Positions 28,819 to 39,526 are shown, counted from the first letter of the stretch. The stretch: 64,000 nt of DNA from Arcticibacter sp041902385 (GCF_041902385.1 NZ_CP169244.1:3844001-3908000), one strand, 5' to 3'. Translations and numbers: made by a program. Notes: a model not told the origin generated them from the sequence alone.

Positions 28819-29341
28819 TATTCGTCCGTTTCTGCTTTATGCAAAGTAGAGGGCGTCCGCGAATTGAGCGGAGAAAAGGCGGCTAAAGTCAGTAAAGGCT
28901 TGGAAATTGGAATTTAACTCCAGCTGCCGGTCTGGTCGCACAGAGACGACTGAAGTCAGTTAATGGTTCTTCGCTGTCTCTTGCAGGTAGCGAAGCGATC
29001 TCATTGGCACGCGCAAAAGTCAATTAACATTCCAGATCACTTAGTTGCACGACCGTGCTGAGGCCTTTTGATAGATAAGCGATCATCGTGATAACCTGGC
29101 ACATGAGTTTTAATGAGCCTCTAAAAAGGTGATGAACCGTCTTAATAGCATAGCGAAGTGCTCGCATTAAGGCCGCCTAAAAAGGCAAATCTGATCTCAA
29201 TAACATCCGAAAATGGCAGCGTCAACACCGCTGCCATTTCTTTTATAATAATCTCGCTTTCATGGGAAGGCTCCCAACAATTGGGAATGTTCCCAGCATT
29301 TAACCTGCTTTCATCCCCCTGTAAAAAGGTGCCTCTCCTAT
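28819..29341. other. Non-coding region upstream of the polysaccharide locus
   Basis: About 520 nt without a credible gene on either strand. It contains one strong terminator-like hairpin (29211-29245) far from the preceding stop codon. The hairpin either ends a long 3' UTR or belongs to a small untranslated RNA encoded here. Confidence 0.45.
29211..29245 (+). terminator. Rho-independent terminator upstream of susC
   Basis: An 11-bp perfect stem (AAATGGCAGCG 29211-29221 with CGCTGCCATTT 29229-29239) with a 7-nt loop, followed by CTTTTATAAT. It lies nearly 400 nt after the previous gene. Confidence 0.8.
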
Positions 29342-29349
29342 TATTTTTG
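29342..29349 (+). promoter_or_regulatory. -7 box (TATTTTTG) upstream of susC
   Basis: An exact TAnnTTTG match, 86 nt before the susC start. The -33 element is not obvious, as expected if an activator is needed. Confidence 0.4.
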
Positions 29350-29435
29350 AGTAAACCAACCGGATGTTCTTTCTCTCTCAGCCTGGTTGCGCACAGTCTG
29401 AGAGGTCAGGGCTGACGGGCTCAACTAACCATATT

Positions 29436-32400
29436 ATGAAAGCAAAATTTACTTACCTGCCGTCGCAAACGGTAATGTCAAAGCGGCTGCGGCCACATCT
29501 CAGGACAACCGGCAGTGTAAAGCTGCTGTACCTCTTAAAATTAGTCTCGTTTTCAGTGCTGTTATGTCTGTCGTCCGTCTGGTCTCAGGCTCAGGAACGA
29601 ATGGTGACCGGAGTAGTAAGGGACGGAAAAGGCTCTCCTTTACCAGGCGTGACCGTGCGGGTTAAAAATGAGAAAAGGGCCGTGATGACCGATCCAAACG
29701 GCAATTTTCGCATTCCTGTATCGCCCGGATCTTCTGCGCTGGTCTTTTCATTTGTCGGCTTTGAAAATCAGGAGCTTCCCATATCAAATGAGAGGATGAG
29801 CGTTACGCTCAGAGAGTCGAGCAAGAGCTTAAATGAGGTAGTGGTGGTGGGCTACGGTACACAGCGGCGGGCTGCTACAACGGGCGCTATCGCCTCTGTG
29901 AAAGCTGCCGACATCACCCAGTCGCCTATTACAAACGTAGCTCAGGGAATCCAGGCCCGGGTAGCCGGCCTGCAGGTGACGCAAAATAATGCAGCGCCCG
30001 GGGGAAACATCAGTGTAAGGGTGCGCGGAACCAACTCCATCAATGGCTCTTCAGAACCTTTGTACATTATTGATGGGATTCAGATCTCGAATGAAGGCAG
30101 TGCTAACTCGATCAGCCCGCTGTCGACGATCAATCCGAACGATATTGAGTCGGCCGAAATCCTTAAAGACGCTTCTGCAACAGCAATCTATGGTGCGCGT
30201 GCAGCAAACGGGGTGGTTCTGATTACTACCAAGCGAGGAAAGAATGGTCCCACGCGTGTAGGACTGGAAACCTATGGTGGCGTGCAGGAAGTGACAAAAA
30301 CGCTCGACCTGCTCAACGCGACTCAGTTTGCCGAGCTGGAAAATGAAATTTATAAAAATGCCATTTATACAGATCCTGCTTCGCTCGGGAAGGGCACCGA
30401 CTGGCAGGGAGAGATCTTCCGGAAGGCGGGCATGCAGAATCACCAGCTGTCCATAAACGGCGGAACAGAAAAGACGCAATTTTCTCTTTCTGCAAACTAT
30501 TTCGATCAGGACGGGTTGGTCATACGGTCCGACTTCAAAAGGTATTCTCTTCGCCTCAGCCTCGATCATAAGGTAAATGACCGCTTTCGGATCGGAACCA
30601 CCATTTTGGGAAGCAACTCCATCAGCAATACCGTGCCTACTGCCGTCAGCAGTATGGATGGCCCTATTGCCACCACTAGCATAATAGGGGCAGCCCTTGC
30701 TGCTCCACCTTCTCTCGTCCCGTATCGTGAGGACGGAAGTGTGCTGCCTACTGCAGACCAGTTCAACGGACGCTATCGCGAAGTGGCTAATCCCGTAGGG
30801 CTGGCTCAGATCCTGAACCGTACCAATCTGAAGCGCACGCTCACGAACCTATATGGGGAAGTCAACATCCTGAAGAGACTGACCTATCGCGCTTCTTTCA
30901 ATGTTGATTTTTCAAATTCCCTGAACGACTACTACTCACCCCTTTCCATCATTGCCCAGGTGGAGCGGAATGCCAATTCAGGAGCTGCCCAGAAAAACAA
31001 TCGCTACACCACCGATCTGCTTCACGAGAGCATCCTGACGTACAACGGTGCTTTTGGCGATCATTCTCTTAAGGTGACGGGCGTCTTCGGCACTCAAAGC
31101 AACACCTTTTCGGGAAACTATATCAACGCATCCGGCTTCCCTAACGACGTGACCGGAAACGAATCGGTAGGCATAGCCACCAACCGCACCGTCTCCAGCG
31201 AAAAGACAAGGGCAAGGCTCGACTCCTACATGGGCAGAATAAACTATGGGTACCGGAACCGTTATTTTCTTGATCTCACTGCCAGGGTCGATGGAGCGTC
31301 TAAGTTCGGTGAGAATAACAAGTACGGCTTTTTTCCTGCCGCTGCTGTTGCCTGGAGGCTTATTGAGGAACAGTTTATGAAAGATCAGAAGCTGTTCAGT
31401 GATTTTAAGCTCCGCGCCAGTTACGGAGTTACGGGTAATGCCGCTGCTATATCGCCCTATCAGTCGCTCTCCCTTTTAAATCAGGGCAGTGATTATGTCT
31501 TTAACCATGTGTATACCATCGGTATCAGCCCGGTGGGCATTGCTAACCGCGATCTCCAGTGGGAAAAATCAAAGCAGCTGAACGTGGGTCTTGATGTGAG
31601 CATTTTGAACGACCGCATCAGCCTGATCGCCGACGCCTACAATAAGAAGACCGACGGACTGCTGTTTGTAAAGAACCTGCCCCTCTCCTCGGGCTACGCC
31701 TCCTTTCCGGGAAACTTCGCCAGTATCGAAAACCGGGGATTGGAGTTCGCGCTGAACGCGCGCATCCTCGATGGTAAGCTCAAGTGGAACGTCAACGGAA
31801 ACATTTCGTTTAACCGCAACAAGCTGGTCAGTCTTGAGGGGGGATGACTGAGTTTGTACTAAGTCCTTACAGCGTTTTGCAGGTAGGAAAGCCGGTTGGC
31901 ATCTTTAAGACCTATGTCTTCGAAGGTATTTACCAGACAGGCGAAACCGTGCTGCCGGGTTCGGGAAGCCGGGTCGGTGGAACAAAAGTAGCCGACCTCA
32001 ATAAGGACGGTGAAATCACAGCCGCCGACCAGACCATTACCGGTGACTCGAATCCTGATTATATTTTCGGGCTTTCCACCAGTCTCCGCTACAAAAGGTT
32101 TGATCTTGCCGCCTTCATTTCCGGGGTGCAGGGCAACCAGCTTTATAACCTCAGTCGTTATAGTTTTGAAAATCCCCTTGGAGGACGCAACCTCCTTGCG
32201 GGAGCCGTTAACCGCTGGTCGCCTACCAACCCCAACAACGACTATACCAACGGTGCGCAGGGAGGCCGAATCCCCGTGTCCGACCGCTTTGTGGAAGACG
32301 GCTCCTTCATCAGGCTGAAGAATATCAGTCTGGGTTATACCCTCCCGCGCATAAAGGGTGTCTCTAATGCACGCATTTACGTGAGCGCCAATAACCTCCT

Positions 32401-32533
32401 GACCATCACCGACTATTCAGGTTATGATCCTGAGGTTAATACGTTCGGAGGATCTAATGTGCTGGTGGGCGTAGACAACCTGGTGTACCCTACCGCTAAG
32501 ACTTTTCTCTTAGGCCTTCAGATCGGATTTTAA
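29436..32533 (+). pseudogene. SusC/RagA-family TonB-dependent outer-membrane transporter, split by a 1-nt frameshift
   Basis: An outer-membrane glycan importer that pairs with the SusD-like lipoprotein downstream. The order is signal peptide, carboxypeptidase-regulatory-like domain (VTGVVRDGKGSPLPGVTVRV), the SusC box LNEVVVVGYGTQRR, the plug (ILKDASATAIYGARAANGVV) and the barrel. The frame stops at 31847 just after NKLVSLEGG, and the next frame continues with MTEFVLSPYSVLQVGKPVG to the C-terminal barrel strand. The break is at a G6 run (31838-31843). One extra G gives a single 1032-residue protein, the usual SusC length. As written, it would lack the last ~230 residues, including the terminal beta-signal. 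I start at ATG 29436 because the signal region follows it. Confidence 0.92.
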
Positions 32534-32570
32534 CAGTCTATTCAGTTTAAAAAATTAGTCGGACGAGATC

Positions 32571-34055
32571 ATGAAAACTTACCATATACTCCTTATGTCA
32601 CTTGGCCTGCTGGCCGTTACAGCCTGCAGTAAACTGGATGAGCAGACTTATTCATCCATTCCCTTCGGTGAATACTATAAAACAGCGGCTGACGCCGAAG
32701 GAGCAATAACTGCTGCCTTTGCTCCGCTTGCTGACCTCTATTTTACAGCTGGAACCTGTGCCAGTGATTTCAGTGCAGACCAGACCTATCCCCGTGCAGT
32801 GGTTGGAAGGAACACGCTCACTCTTTTTAATTACGATCCGAATTACACCACTCAAAAGAGCTTCGCGCGTGACAACGAGTCGCCTCTCCATATCTGGAGA
32901 AGCTGCTATGCCGGCATCGAAAAAGCGAATGTGGTGCTGGAGCGCGTGCCTGATATTGTGATGGACGAAAAGAGGAAGAAGGAAATTCTTGGTGAAGCCT
33001 CTTTCCTCCGTGCGTTCTACCACTGGACACTGACGAAGAACTTCGGCGACGTTGTGCTGAGGACGGCATCAAGTTCAACTGCAGAAAAGGCTTATGCACC
33101 TGTGGTACCTAAAGCCGACGTATACAAGCAGATCTTTGCCGACCTGGACGCAGCAGTCGCTGCCCTGCCATCCTACACTCCTTCGCTAGTTAAAGGCAGG
33201 CCCTCGCGTGAGGTAGCCATTGCCCTTTATGCCAAGGCAGCACTTTATGCAGAAAATTATGCTCTGGCACTATCGAAGGCGCAGGAAGTGCTGAGTTCGG
33301 GGAAGTATGAGCTTGTTGACGACCCTACAGATCTCTATTCTGTTACGAAAGAAGATGACGCCAGAAAGGAGAATATGTGGGCTTTTGAAGCAGAACGCAC
33401 TACCCCCGGGCGTACGCATCAGCTGACCGGACTTTATGGCCCTAAGAACAGCGATGCGCCGTCTTATGGCGCTTCAACCTTCGGGTCAATCTATGCCTAT
33501 CAGGCCTTCTTTGACTCATTTAACCCACTTGACGAAAGGCGCAAGCTGCTCGACACTACCTACATAAACAAGAGCGGCGCTGTGGTGCATCAGAAGGACG
33601 TTACCCCTATTACTCCTAAAGGCGTGCAGGTAAAGAAATACCAGGATGCGGGCGCGCAGGGCGGAAACGTGTCGATTAACGTCCAGATCCTTCGGCTTGC
33701 CGATGTATACCTCATAGCAGCAGAAGCAGAAGTGCGTTTGAATGGCCCCACTACTCTCGCTTACGGTTATGTGAACAAGGTGAGAGAAAGGGCCGGGCTC
33801 AGCGGACTTGCCTCCGGCCTTACGCCGCAGCAATTTATCGACGCCGTGCTGCAGGAAAGGTCCTGGGAGTTTTTCGGGGAAGGCGACCGCTGGTATGACC
33901 TCACAAGAACCAACACTTTTATGGCGGTCATCCCCAGGGCAGTGAACGATGTTTATCCTGTCAGGACGCCCTCTGCCAGGAATCGTTATTTCCCCATCCC
34001 TCAGGATGAGATCAATGCCAATCCCTCCATTCAGCAGAATCCGGCGTGGCGATAG
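32571..34055 (+). CDS. SusD/RagB-family glycan-binding lipoprotein
   Basis: A 494-residue outer-membrane lipoprotein that forms the lid over the SusC barrel. The lipobox is LLAVTAC (Cys ~19). The N-terminal helical/TPR part includes FLRAFYHWTLTKNFGDVVL, a strong SusD signature, and the C-terminal QERSWEFFGEGDRWYDLTRT followed by PIPQDEINANPSIQQNPAW is diagnostic of the RagB/SusD family. It follows susC by 37 nt. The glycan cannot be named from SusD alone. The two enzymes downstream suggest a substrate that needs a GH2-type exo-glycosidase. Confidence 0.95.
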   Translation: MKTYHILLMSLGLLAVTACSKLDEQTYSSIPFGEYYKTAADAEGAITAAFAPLADLYFTAGTCASDFSADQTYPRAVVGRNTLTLFNYDPNYTTQKSFARDNESPLHIWRSCYAGIEKANVVLERVPDIVMDEKRKKEILGEASFLRAFYHWTLTKNFGDVVLRTASSSTAEKAYAPVVPKADVYKQIFADLDAAVAALPSYTPSLVKGRPSREVAIALYAKAALYAENYALALSKAQEVLSSGKYELVDDPTDLYSVTKEDDARKENMWAFEAERTTPGRTHQLTGLYGPKNSDAPSYGASTFGSIYAYQAFFDSFNPLDERRKLLDTTYINKSGAVVHQKDVTPITPKGVQVKKYQDAGAQGGNVSINVQILRLADVYLIAAEAEVRLNGPTTLAYGYVNKVRERAGLSGLASGLTPQQFIDAVLQERSWEFFGEGDRWYDLTRTNTFMAVIPRAVNDVYPVRTPSARNRYFPIPQDEINANPSIQQNPAWR

Positions 34056-34099
34056 AAGGAATAAACTGATCTTTAGGCTATCTTGTGTTCGAAACCGTC

Positions 34100-36667
34100 A
34101 TGATAAAGAAATTTGCAGCACTCATCTCCTGTCTGCTGGTCTGTGGCGTCCTGGGCGCACAGACCGGCACGATGCTCCTGCAGAACAGGAGCCTGAAGCT
34201 TGGATGGACCCGCACTGCAGCGGGCTGGACACTGACCTCTGTCCAGCTCAATCGCACCGGAAAATGGGCGGCAGCCGGTAAACCTTCAGGGCAGCACCTT
34301 TTTATCTACACAGCGAAAAAGCCTGCCTTAAAGCCCGACACCGTGTTTAAAACCATTACCGGTGAGGTGTTCCCTGGCGAAAATTATCACTACCAGCTGG
34401 AGCAATGGGCGCTCAGCACCAGTCCTGTAGCGCTCAATACAGCCGGCACGGCATACTGGTCATACCCCCTGACGGGCGAGCGCACGTCTTCAGGTATTCG
34501 CTTCAGCTCAGAAAATGAGGTGGCGGAACTGACTACCGAGTGGAGTCTCGACAGTCTCTATCCTACCGACATCGTAGTGCGGCAAACGCTGAGAGCAAAG
34601 CGGAGCGGCTACTTCTCGTGCGCTAGTCCAACACTCACTACGATACCCGAGACAGAGTTGAGCTGGGCAACTGTCCCTGGCTATTTTCAGGGAAATTACC
34701 TGCAGAAAAACTTCGCTCTTGCTTACGCTTATGGGCATGGCATACCTGCTCTGCCCGCCGTTTATCCTGAAAGATGTGCGTCCACCCTTAGTCCGATCGT
34801 CAGTAACCGGGCTGGCCTGAGCTTTTCTGTTATCCCGCGGCCTGGCCTCGGGAGGGATCCCTGGGAAAAAGATCGTTCTACACAAGGCGACTGGTTGCTG
34901 GGGCTGTCGCACATGAACAGGAAGGGCGCGCTTAGTCCCACGCTTTATTATCCTGTTCTGGGCGAGAAAGGCTCAAAGCTGGAAGAAGGACAGACTTTAT
35001 CATTTCAGTTCAGATATTCGATCACGGACGGCGACTGGTTTAAGGCGCTCAACCATGCCATATACGACGTGTATGGCTTTAAGGAATCGCTTGCCCTCCG
35101 CAAGAATCGGCAATCGCTGAGTCGCCGGGTGGAAAGGATGCACAGCTACCTGACTGATCCTGCCACCTCCATGTGGAATGTTGAGGATTTTGAAAACAGG
35201 AAAATAGGCGCTCAATCGTATCTGGGAGGAGTTGTGGGCTCGCAACGCGACGCGATGAAGAATTCCGACTATGGCGCGATGTGGATGCTGGCGAGTCTGA
35301 CAAGCGATCCTAAACTAACCAGGGACCGCCTGCCTTATGCGCTTAACTTTAAACTGGCTCAGCAGCAAACCGAACCGGGCTTTTTTGAGGGCGCTGCTGT
35401 CGGGCAGTATTATCTTGCTAAATCTAAAAAGTTCGTTGAAGAATGGGGAGAGGTGGTAGAACCTATCGGGCTCACTTATTATACCATGCTCGACGTGGGC
35501 AATATGCTCCTCTTTGAACCAGGGAACAAGGTGCTCCGGGAACGTCTCAGGATGGGAGCCTCTTCTCTGCTCAGGTGGCAGAAAGCAGATGGAAGCTGGC
35601 CCGTCGCCTTCGACCGGCACACAGAAAAAGAGGTGTTTAAAGACCTGGAGGATCTCCGTCCTACCTTCTATGGCTTGCTCGTGGCCTACCGCATCCTTGG
35701 TGATGCGCGCTACCTTCAGGCGGCAAAGAAGGGCGCCGACTGGCTGATTCAGAACGCTGTTCGCACAGGCAGCTTCCTGGGAGTATGTGGAGACGCGCGT
35801 TACGCTCCCGACTTTGCTACTGCCCAGACCGCGCAGTGTCTTCTTGATCTTTACGACGTGGCCAGAGAAAAGAAGTATCTTGAGGCCGCAGTAGCAACGG
35901 CCAGAATTTATACGGCTTCCATTTATACCCACCCTGTTGCGGGTGCTGCGGAAAAAGAAGTCAATGGTGTAAAGCGTGCCGACTGGGAAATAAGCCAGTC
36001 GGGCTTGAGTTTTGAGCATGGCGGCATATTTGGTTCGGCAAACCGCGAGGGGCCTATTCTGCTATGTAGTCACGCTCCTCTTTTCATCCGCATGTTCGCC
36101 ATTACCGGTGAGCCCCTCTTTGCCGACATGGCCAGGGCTGCGGCACTCGGGCGTGATGCCTTCGTTGACGAAAAGACGAGCGTGGCCTCTTACTACTGGC
36201 TGGCTATGAATAAAGGAGCAGGACCCTACCCCCACCATGCCTGGTGGCAGGTGGGTTGGATCACCGACTACCTGCTTTCGGAAGCAGAACTGAGGTCAGC
36301 AAAGACCATTACATTCCCAAGGGGGTTTGTCACGCCAAAGGTAGGTCCCCATCAGACCTACGGCTTTCAGCCAGGCAGGATCTACGGCGAGTCTGCCGAA
36401 CTTATCTCCTCCGAAGATCTGATCAGCTCCGACAGCCCCGATGTGGAATACCTTGCTGCCAGAGGAAAGGATAAACTGTTCATTATCGTGATGAATGACG
36501 AGCCGCGCGAGCTTACCGCGACTCTCAGCTTTGGGAAAAAAGCAGCTGCCTTTAAAATTGTCTCTGTCATGGACGGACGGGGCAAGAAGCTGTCGTCTAA
36601 ACCGATAGAGACGAATACTCCCCTTGCGCTCCCTGGCTACGGCTTAAAAACACTGGTGTTAGAATAA
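34100..36667 (+). CDS. Exported putative glycan-active enzyme, beta-sandwich plus alpha/alpha-barrel type
   Basis: An 855-residue exported protein (signal MIKKFAALISCLLVCGVLGAQ). I recognise no numbered family with certainty. Residues ~20-320 look beta-rich. Residues ~340-720 show repeated helical hairpins with Trp/Tyr-lined loops (SLLRWQKADGSWPVAF, LEDLRPTFYGLLVAYRI, DWLIQNAVRTGSFLGVCG), as in (alpha/alpha)6-barrel hydrolases and lyases. A C-terminal beta-domain (~770-855) follows. Relatives in databases may be labelled glycosidase or, less reliably, glycerophosphodiesterase. Its place between susD and a GH2 gene, with only 29 and 12 nt gaps, says it acts on the glycan imported by this locus. 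The ATG at 34100 is preferred to the upstream GTG. Confidence 0.7.
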   Translation: MIKKFAALISCLLVCGVLGAQTGTMLLQNRSLKLGWTRTAAGWTLTSVQLNRTGKWAAAGKPSGQHLFIYTAKKPALKPDTVFKTITGEVFPGENYHYQLEQWALSTSPVALNTAGTAYWSYPLTGERTSSGIRFSSENEVAELTTEWSLDSLYPTDIVVRQTLRAKRSGYFSCASPTLTTIPETELSWATVPGYFQGNYLQKNFALAYAYGHGIPALPAVYPERCASTLSPIVSNRAGLSFSVIPRPGLGRDPWEKDRSTQGDWLLGLSHMNRKGALSPTLYYPVLGEKGSKLEEGQTLSFQFRYSITDGDWFKALNHAIYDVYGFKESLALRKNRQSLSRRVERMHSYLTDPATSMWNVEDFENRKIGAQSYLGGVVGSQRDAMKNSDYGAMWMLASLTSDPKLTRDRLPYALNFKLAQQQTEPGFFEGAAVGQYYLAKSKKFVEEWGEVVEPIGLTYYTMLDVGNMLLFEPGNKVLRERLRMGASSLLRWQKADGSWPVAFDRHTEKEVFKDLEDLRPTFYGLLVAYRILGDARYLQAAKKGADWLIQNAVRTGSFLGVCGDARYAPDFATAQTAQCLLDLYDVAREKKYLEAAVATARIYTASIYTHPVAGAAEKEVNGVKRADWEISQSGLSFEHGGIFGSANREGPILLCSHAPLFIRMFAITGEPLFADMARAAALGRDAFVDEKTSVASYYWLAMNKGAGPYPHHAWWQVGWITDYLLSEAELRSAKTITFPRGFVTPKVGPHQTYGFQPGRIYGESAELISSEDLISSDSPDVEYLAARGKDKLFIIVMNDEPRELTATLSFGKKAAAFKIVSVMDGRGKKLSSKPIETNTPLALPGYGLKTLVLE

Positions 36668-36679
36668 ACAGATCCCCTT

Positions 36680-39496
36680 ATGAAGATAAATAACCTGCTG
36701 CTGCTCATTGCCCTTACATGGTGTGGCAGCACGCTGCAGGCCGCAACGGCCGACACGCTTTTGCTGAGCGGAATATGGAAGTTCAGGACCGATCCTTACA
36801 ATCGCGGGACAACCGCCGGATGGTTCCATCGGGTCTTTGAAGACTCTTCCTGGGAAAACATGGCTGTCCCTTCCAACTGGGATCTTTACAATGAGTATTC
36901 CCATTACGTGGGCAAGGCCTGGTACAGGCGCAGCATCAAGATTCCCGACTGGACCGATAAAACGCTCCTGCTTATGTTCGATGGTGTATATCATGATTCC
37001 AGGATCTGGATGAACGGCAAGCTGCTGGGCAGCAATGACAATGGCTTTCTCCCCTTTTCTTTCGATGTAAGCGATGTGGCGCAACGCGGCGGCGAGAATG
37101 AAATTGTACTATGTGCTGATAACACGAAGAGATTAGGTGCCATTTGGAACTGGGGAGGAATTCGCAGGGACGTGAAGCTGGTAGCGGTTAGTCCGGTGTA
37201 TATCCGGCAGCAGCATATTACCCCTCTTGTTGATCTGAAAACAAAAACAGCGCAGGTAACGGTCAAGCTTTTTGTTAGGAATGCCAGCCCGCGTGTAAGG
37301 CAGGTACAGGGATCCGTCCATCTCAGGGCGGGCCGCTTATACTCCGAGGTACTTCCCTTTTCGGCATCCATTCCCGCAAACTCCGAAAAGGAGGTTTTTG
37401 TCAGGACCTCCCTGCCCGCGGCTAAAGTACACCTGTGGAGCTTCGACGACCCGTTCCTGTACAGCTGCAGTTCAGTGCTCAAAAGCGAAAGCGGATCCTC
37501 CAATATGCAAACAGATCGCTTTGGCATCAGAAAGATAGAGGTAGACCATAAGGCCTATACGTTCAAGTTAAACGGCGTGCCGGTCCGCCTGATGGGCTTT
37601 AACCTGGTACCCGATGACCGGACGACGGGCAATACCCTTCCACCCTGGAGGATTATGGAGGACGTGGATTTGATGAAAAGTCTGGGCTGTAACATGACGC
37701 GCCTCACCCATCAGGTGATGCCGCGCGAGATGTACGACTACCTCGATGAGAAGGGCATACTCGTATTTCCTGAGGTGTCGCTATGGGGCACCGATCAGCA
37801 GGTGGATGAAAGGCAGCATGCACCAAAAGACTGGCTGAAACGCATGGTGTTTACCCACTTCAACCATCCCTGTATAGTAGGCTGGAGTGTCGGAAATGAG
37901 ATTGGACACAATCCCCGCGTCATGAGCTATGTTAATACGGCGATCAAGGAAGCGCGGCAGCTGGACACTAGCCGGCTTGCGGTGATGGTGAGCCATACAG
38001 CCGACCGTACTCCCGATCCTATTCAGTTCTCTGACCTCGGCCTCGTCAATAAGTATGGACAGGATCTGGCTAATGTGACCAGCAAGATGCATCAGAACCA
38101 CCCCGATAAGCTGCTTTTCTATTCAGAGTATGGCATCGGGCAGTTTTCCGAAGAGCTCGACGGCAACCTTGATGCTGCGACCCTTCTTAATTCCATCCGG
38201 AACCGGCCGTACCTCATGGGCGCTTCGCTCTGGACTTTCAATGATTACCGCAGCAATTATGAGGGCACTAAGGAAGCCTCGGAAAACCGGCCCTGGGGAG
38301 TGGTAGATGTCTTCAGACAGAAAAAGAATGCCTACTACAGCTTTCAAAAAGAATATTGCCCGATTAAATCCTTCAGCGCAGATCTGGCAGCAAAGGGCGG
38401 GTGCGTATTGACGATAGTGCCACGTGCTGCACTGGACCTTCCGGCTTACCCGCTTCACGGCTACAAGGCAGCGTGGACAGTAAGAGACTCGAAAGGTATG
38501 GTGCTGGAAGGAGGCATTCTCGCGCTGAAAGACGTTGCTCCGGGCGACAAAGCCTTCCCTCTGCACTTCAATCCGAGAAAGGTAAAACAGGCAGTCGCAC
38601 TGGAAGTATCCCTGCTGAGCCCGTTAAATTATTCAGTTGCCGACACTACTATTGCACTTGCGACACCTGAAGCCCCCAGGGTGCTTCATGCATTTGGAGC
38701 ACGAACCTTGCAAAACTACGCGCCGGAGAAGTCGGCTTTTATCCGGCTCATCTTTGAAAAAGTTCCCTTTGCCGGCAGGTACAAATTAAGCTACGGAACC
38801 GGTCAGTTCGAGGGCGAAGCCTATACGGATAATAAGTCCTATATCGATATTAAACAGCTCGACTATAACAAGGATTACAAGCTGAGGATTAGCGCCCTGA
38901 ACTCTCTGGGCGAAAGCAAAGCTATAGAAGTGGGAAGAGTGACGACAGACAGCATTCCGGGCCCGCCTTTCATTCGTTATGATGAAGCAGCAGATGGAGG
39001 CTTCTTCATCGGTTATGAAACTGCCCCAGACGATTATGTTTTGCAGGTTCAGTATTACGCCCGCCCGGGTGACCGGGAAAAAGCGGACACCCTGCAGAGT
39101 ACCAATAAGGGCGTTCTTTTCGTGCCGGGACTGAAGAATCAGCAGAGCTACTATTACCGCATCCGCCGCCTCAAACAAAACAAGCTTGAGGGCGCCTGGT
39201 CAGAAGAAAGGACAATTGTTCCCGACGGAGGCACGCCGCCGCCTGCACCGGTTGTGCAAGGGGTGATCCGCGGCGACGGGCATACGCTCATCTGTATCAA
39301 GCCGATTAAAAAAGCTACTGGTTATGTGGTTGAATACCGGCCGCTTTCGTCGCAACGGTGGACCACCACTTATGTTAATGCTGCCCAGGTGCGCTTTTTG
39401 CCGTTGGCCGATATCAGGACTGGTACCAAATACGAGTTCAGGGTTGCGGCCAAAAGTGCCGGCGGACTCTCTCCTTTTCAGTCGATCAGGAACTAA
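36680..39496 (+). CDS. Glycoside hydrolase family 2 enzyme with three C-terminal FN3-like domains
   Basis: A 938-residue exported GH2 enzyme (beta-galactosidase, beta-glucuronidase or beta-mannosidase type). After the signal peptide comes a sugar-binding jelly-roll (residues ~30-200: VPSNWDLYNEYSHYVGKAWYR, VYHDSRIWMNGKLLG), an Ig-like domain, and a TIM barrel. The acid/base is Glu407 in WSVGNEIGHNP and the nucleophile Glu483 in LFYSEYGIGQF. Three FN3-like repeats fill residues ~665-938, an uncommon long C-terminus that may bind substrate or act as a spacer. It is the last gene of the locus, ending in a hairpin. The exact sugar specificity is not decidable here. Confidence 0.9.
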   Translation: MKINNLLLLIALTWCGSTLQAATADTLLLSGIWKFRTDPYNRGTTAGWFHRVFEDSSWENMAVPSNWDLYNEYSHYVGKAWYRRSIKIPDWTDKTLLLMFDGVYHDSRIWMNGKLLGSNDNGFLPFSFDVSDVAQRGGENEIVLCADNTKRLGAIWNWGGIRRDVKLVAVSPVYIRQQHITPLVDLKTKTAQVTVKLFVRNASPRVRQVQGSVHLRAGRLYSEVLPFSASIPANSEKEVFVRTSLPAAKVHLWSFDDPFLYSCSSVLKSESGSSNMQTDRFGIRKIEVDHKAYTFKLNGVPVRLMGFNLVPDDRTTGNTLPPWRIMEDVDLMKSLGCNMTRLTHQVMPREMYDYLDEKGILVFPEVSLWGTDQQVDERQHAPKDWLKRMVFTHFNHPCIVGWSVGNEIGHNPRVMSYVNTAIKEARQLDTSRLAVMVSHTADRTPDPIQFSDLGLVNKYGQDLANVTSKMHQNHPDKLLFYSEYGIGQFSEELDGNLDAATLLNSIRNRPYLMGASLWTFNDYRSNYEGTKEASENRPWGVVDVFRQKKNAYYSFQKEYCPIKSFSADLAAKGGCVLTIVPRAALDLPAYPLHGYKAAWTVRDSKGMVLEGGILALKDVAPGDKAFPLHFNPRKVKQAVALEVSLLSPLNYSVADTTIALATPEAPRVLHAFGARTLQNYAPEKSAFIRLIFEKVPFAGRYKLSYGTGQFEGEAYTDNKSYIDIKQLDYNKDYKLRISALNSLGESKAIEVGRVTTDSIPGPPFIRYDEAADGGFFIGYETAPDDYVLQVQYYARPGDREKADTLQSTNKGVLFVPGLKNQQSYYYRIRRLKQNKLEGAWSEERTIVPDGGTPPPAPVVQGVIRGDGHTLICIKPIKKATGYVVEYRPLSSQRWTTTYVNAAQVRFLPLADIRTGTKYEFRVAAKSAGGLSPFQSIRN

Positions 39497-39526
39497 AGTG
39501 ATTGCTTTGAGACAGCCACTTTAGTT
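39491..39526 (+). terminator. Hairpin at the 3' end of the polysaccharide locus
   Basis: AACTAAAGTG (39491-39500) pairs perfectly with CACTTTAGTT (39517-39526), and the GH2 stop codon lies inside the left arm. No strong T run follows at once. Confidence 0.5.

Noticed and set aside
35315..36019. 234-codon frame opposite the helical-barrel enzyme
   Set aside because: Antisense shadow; no protein-like blocks.
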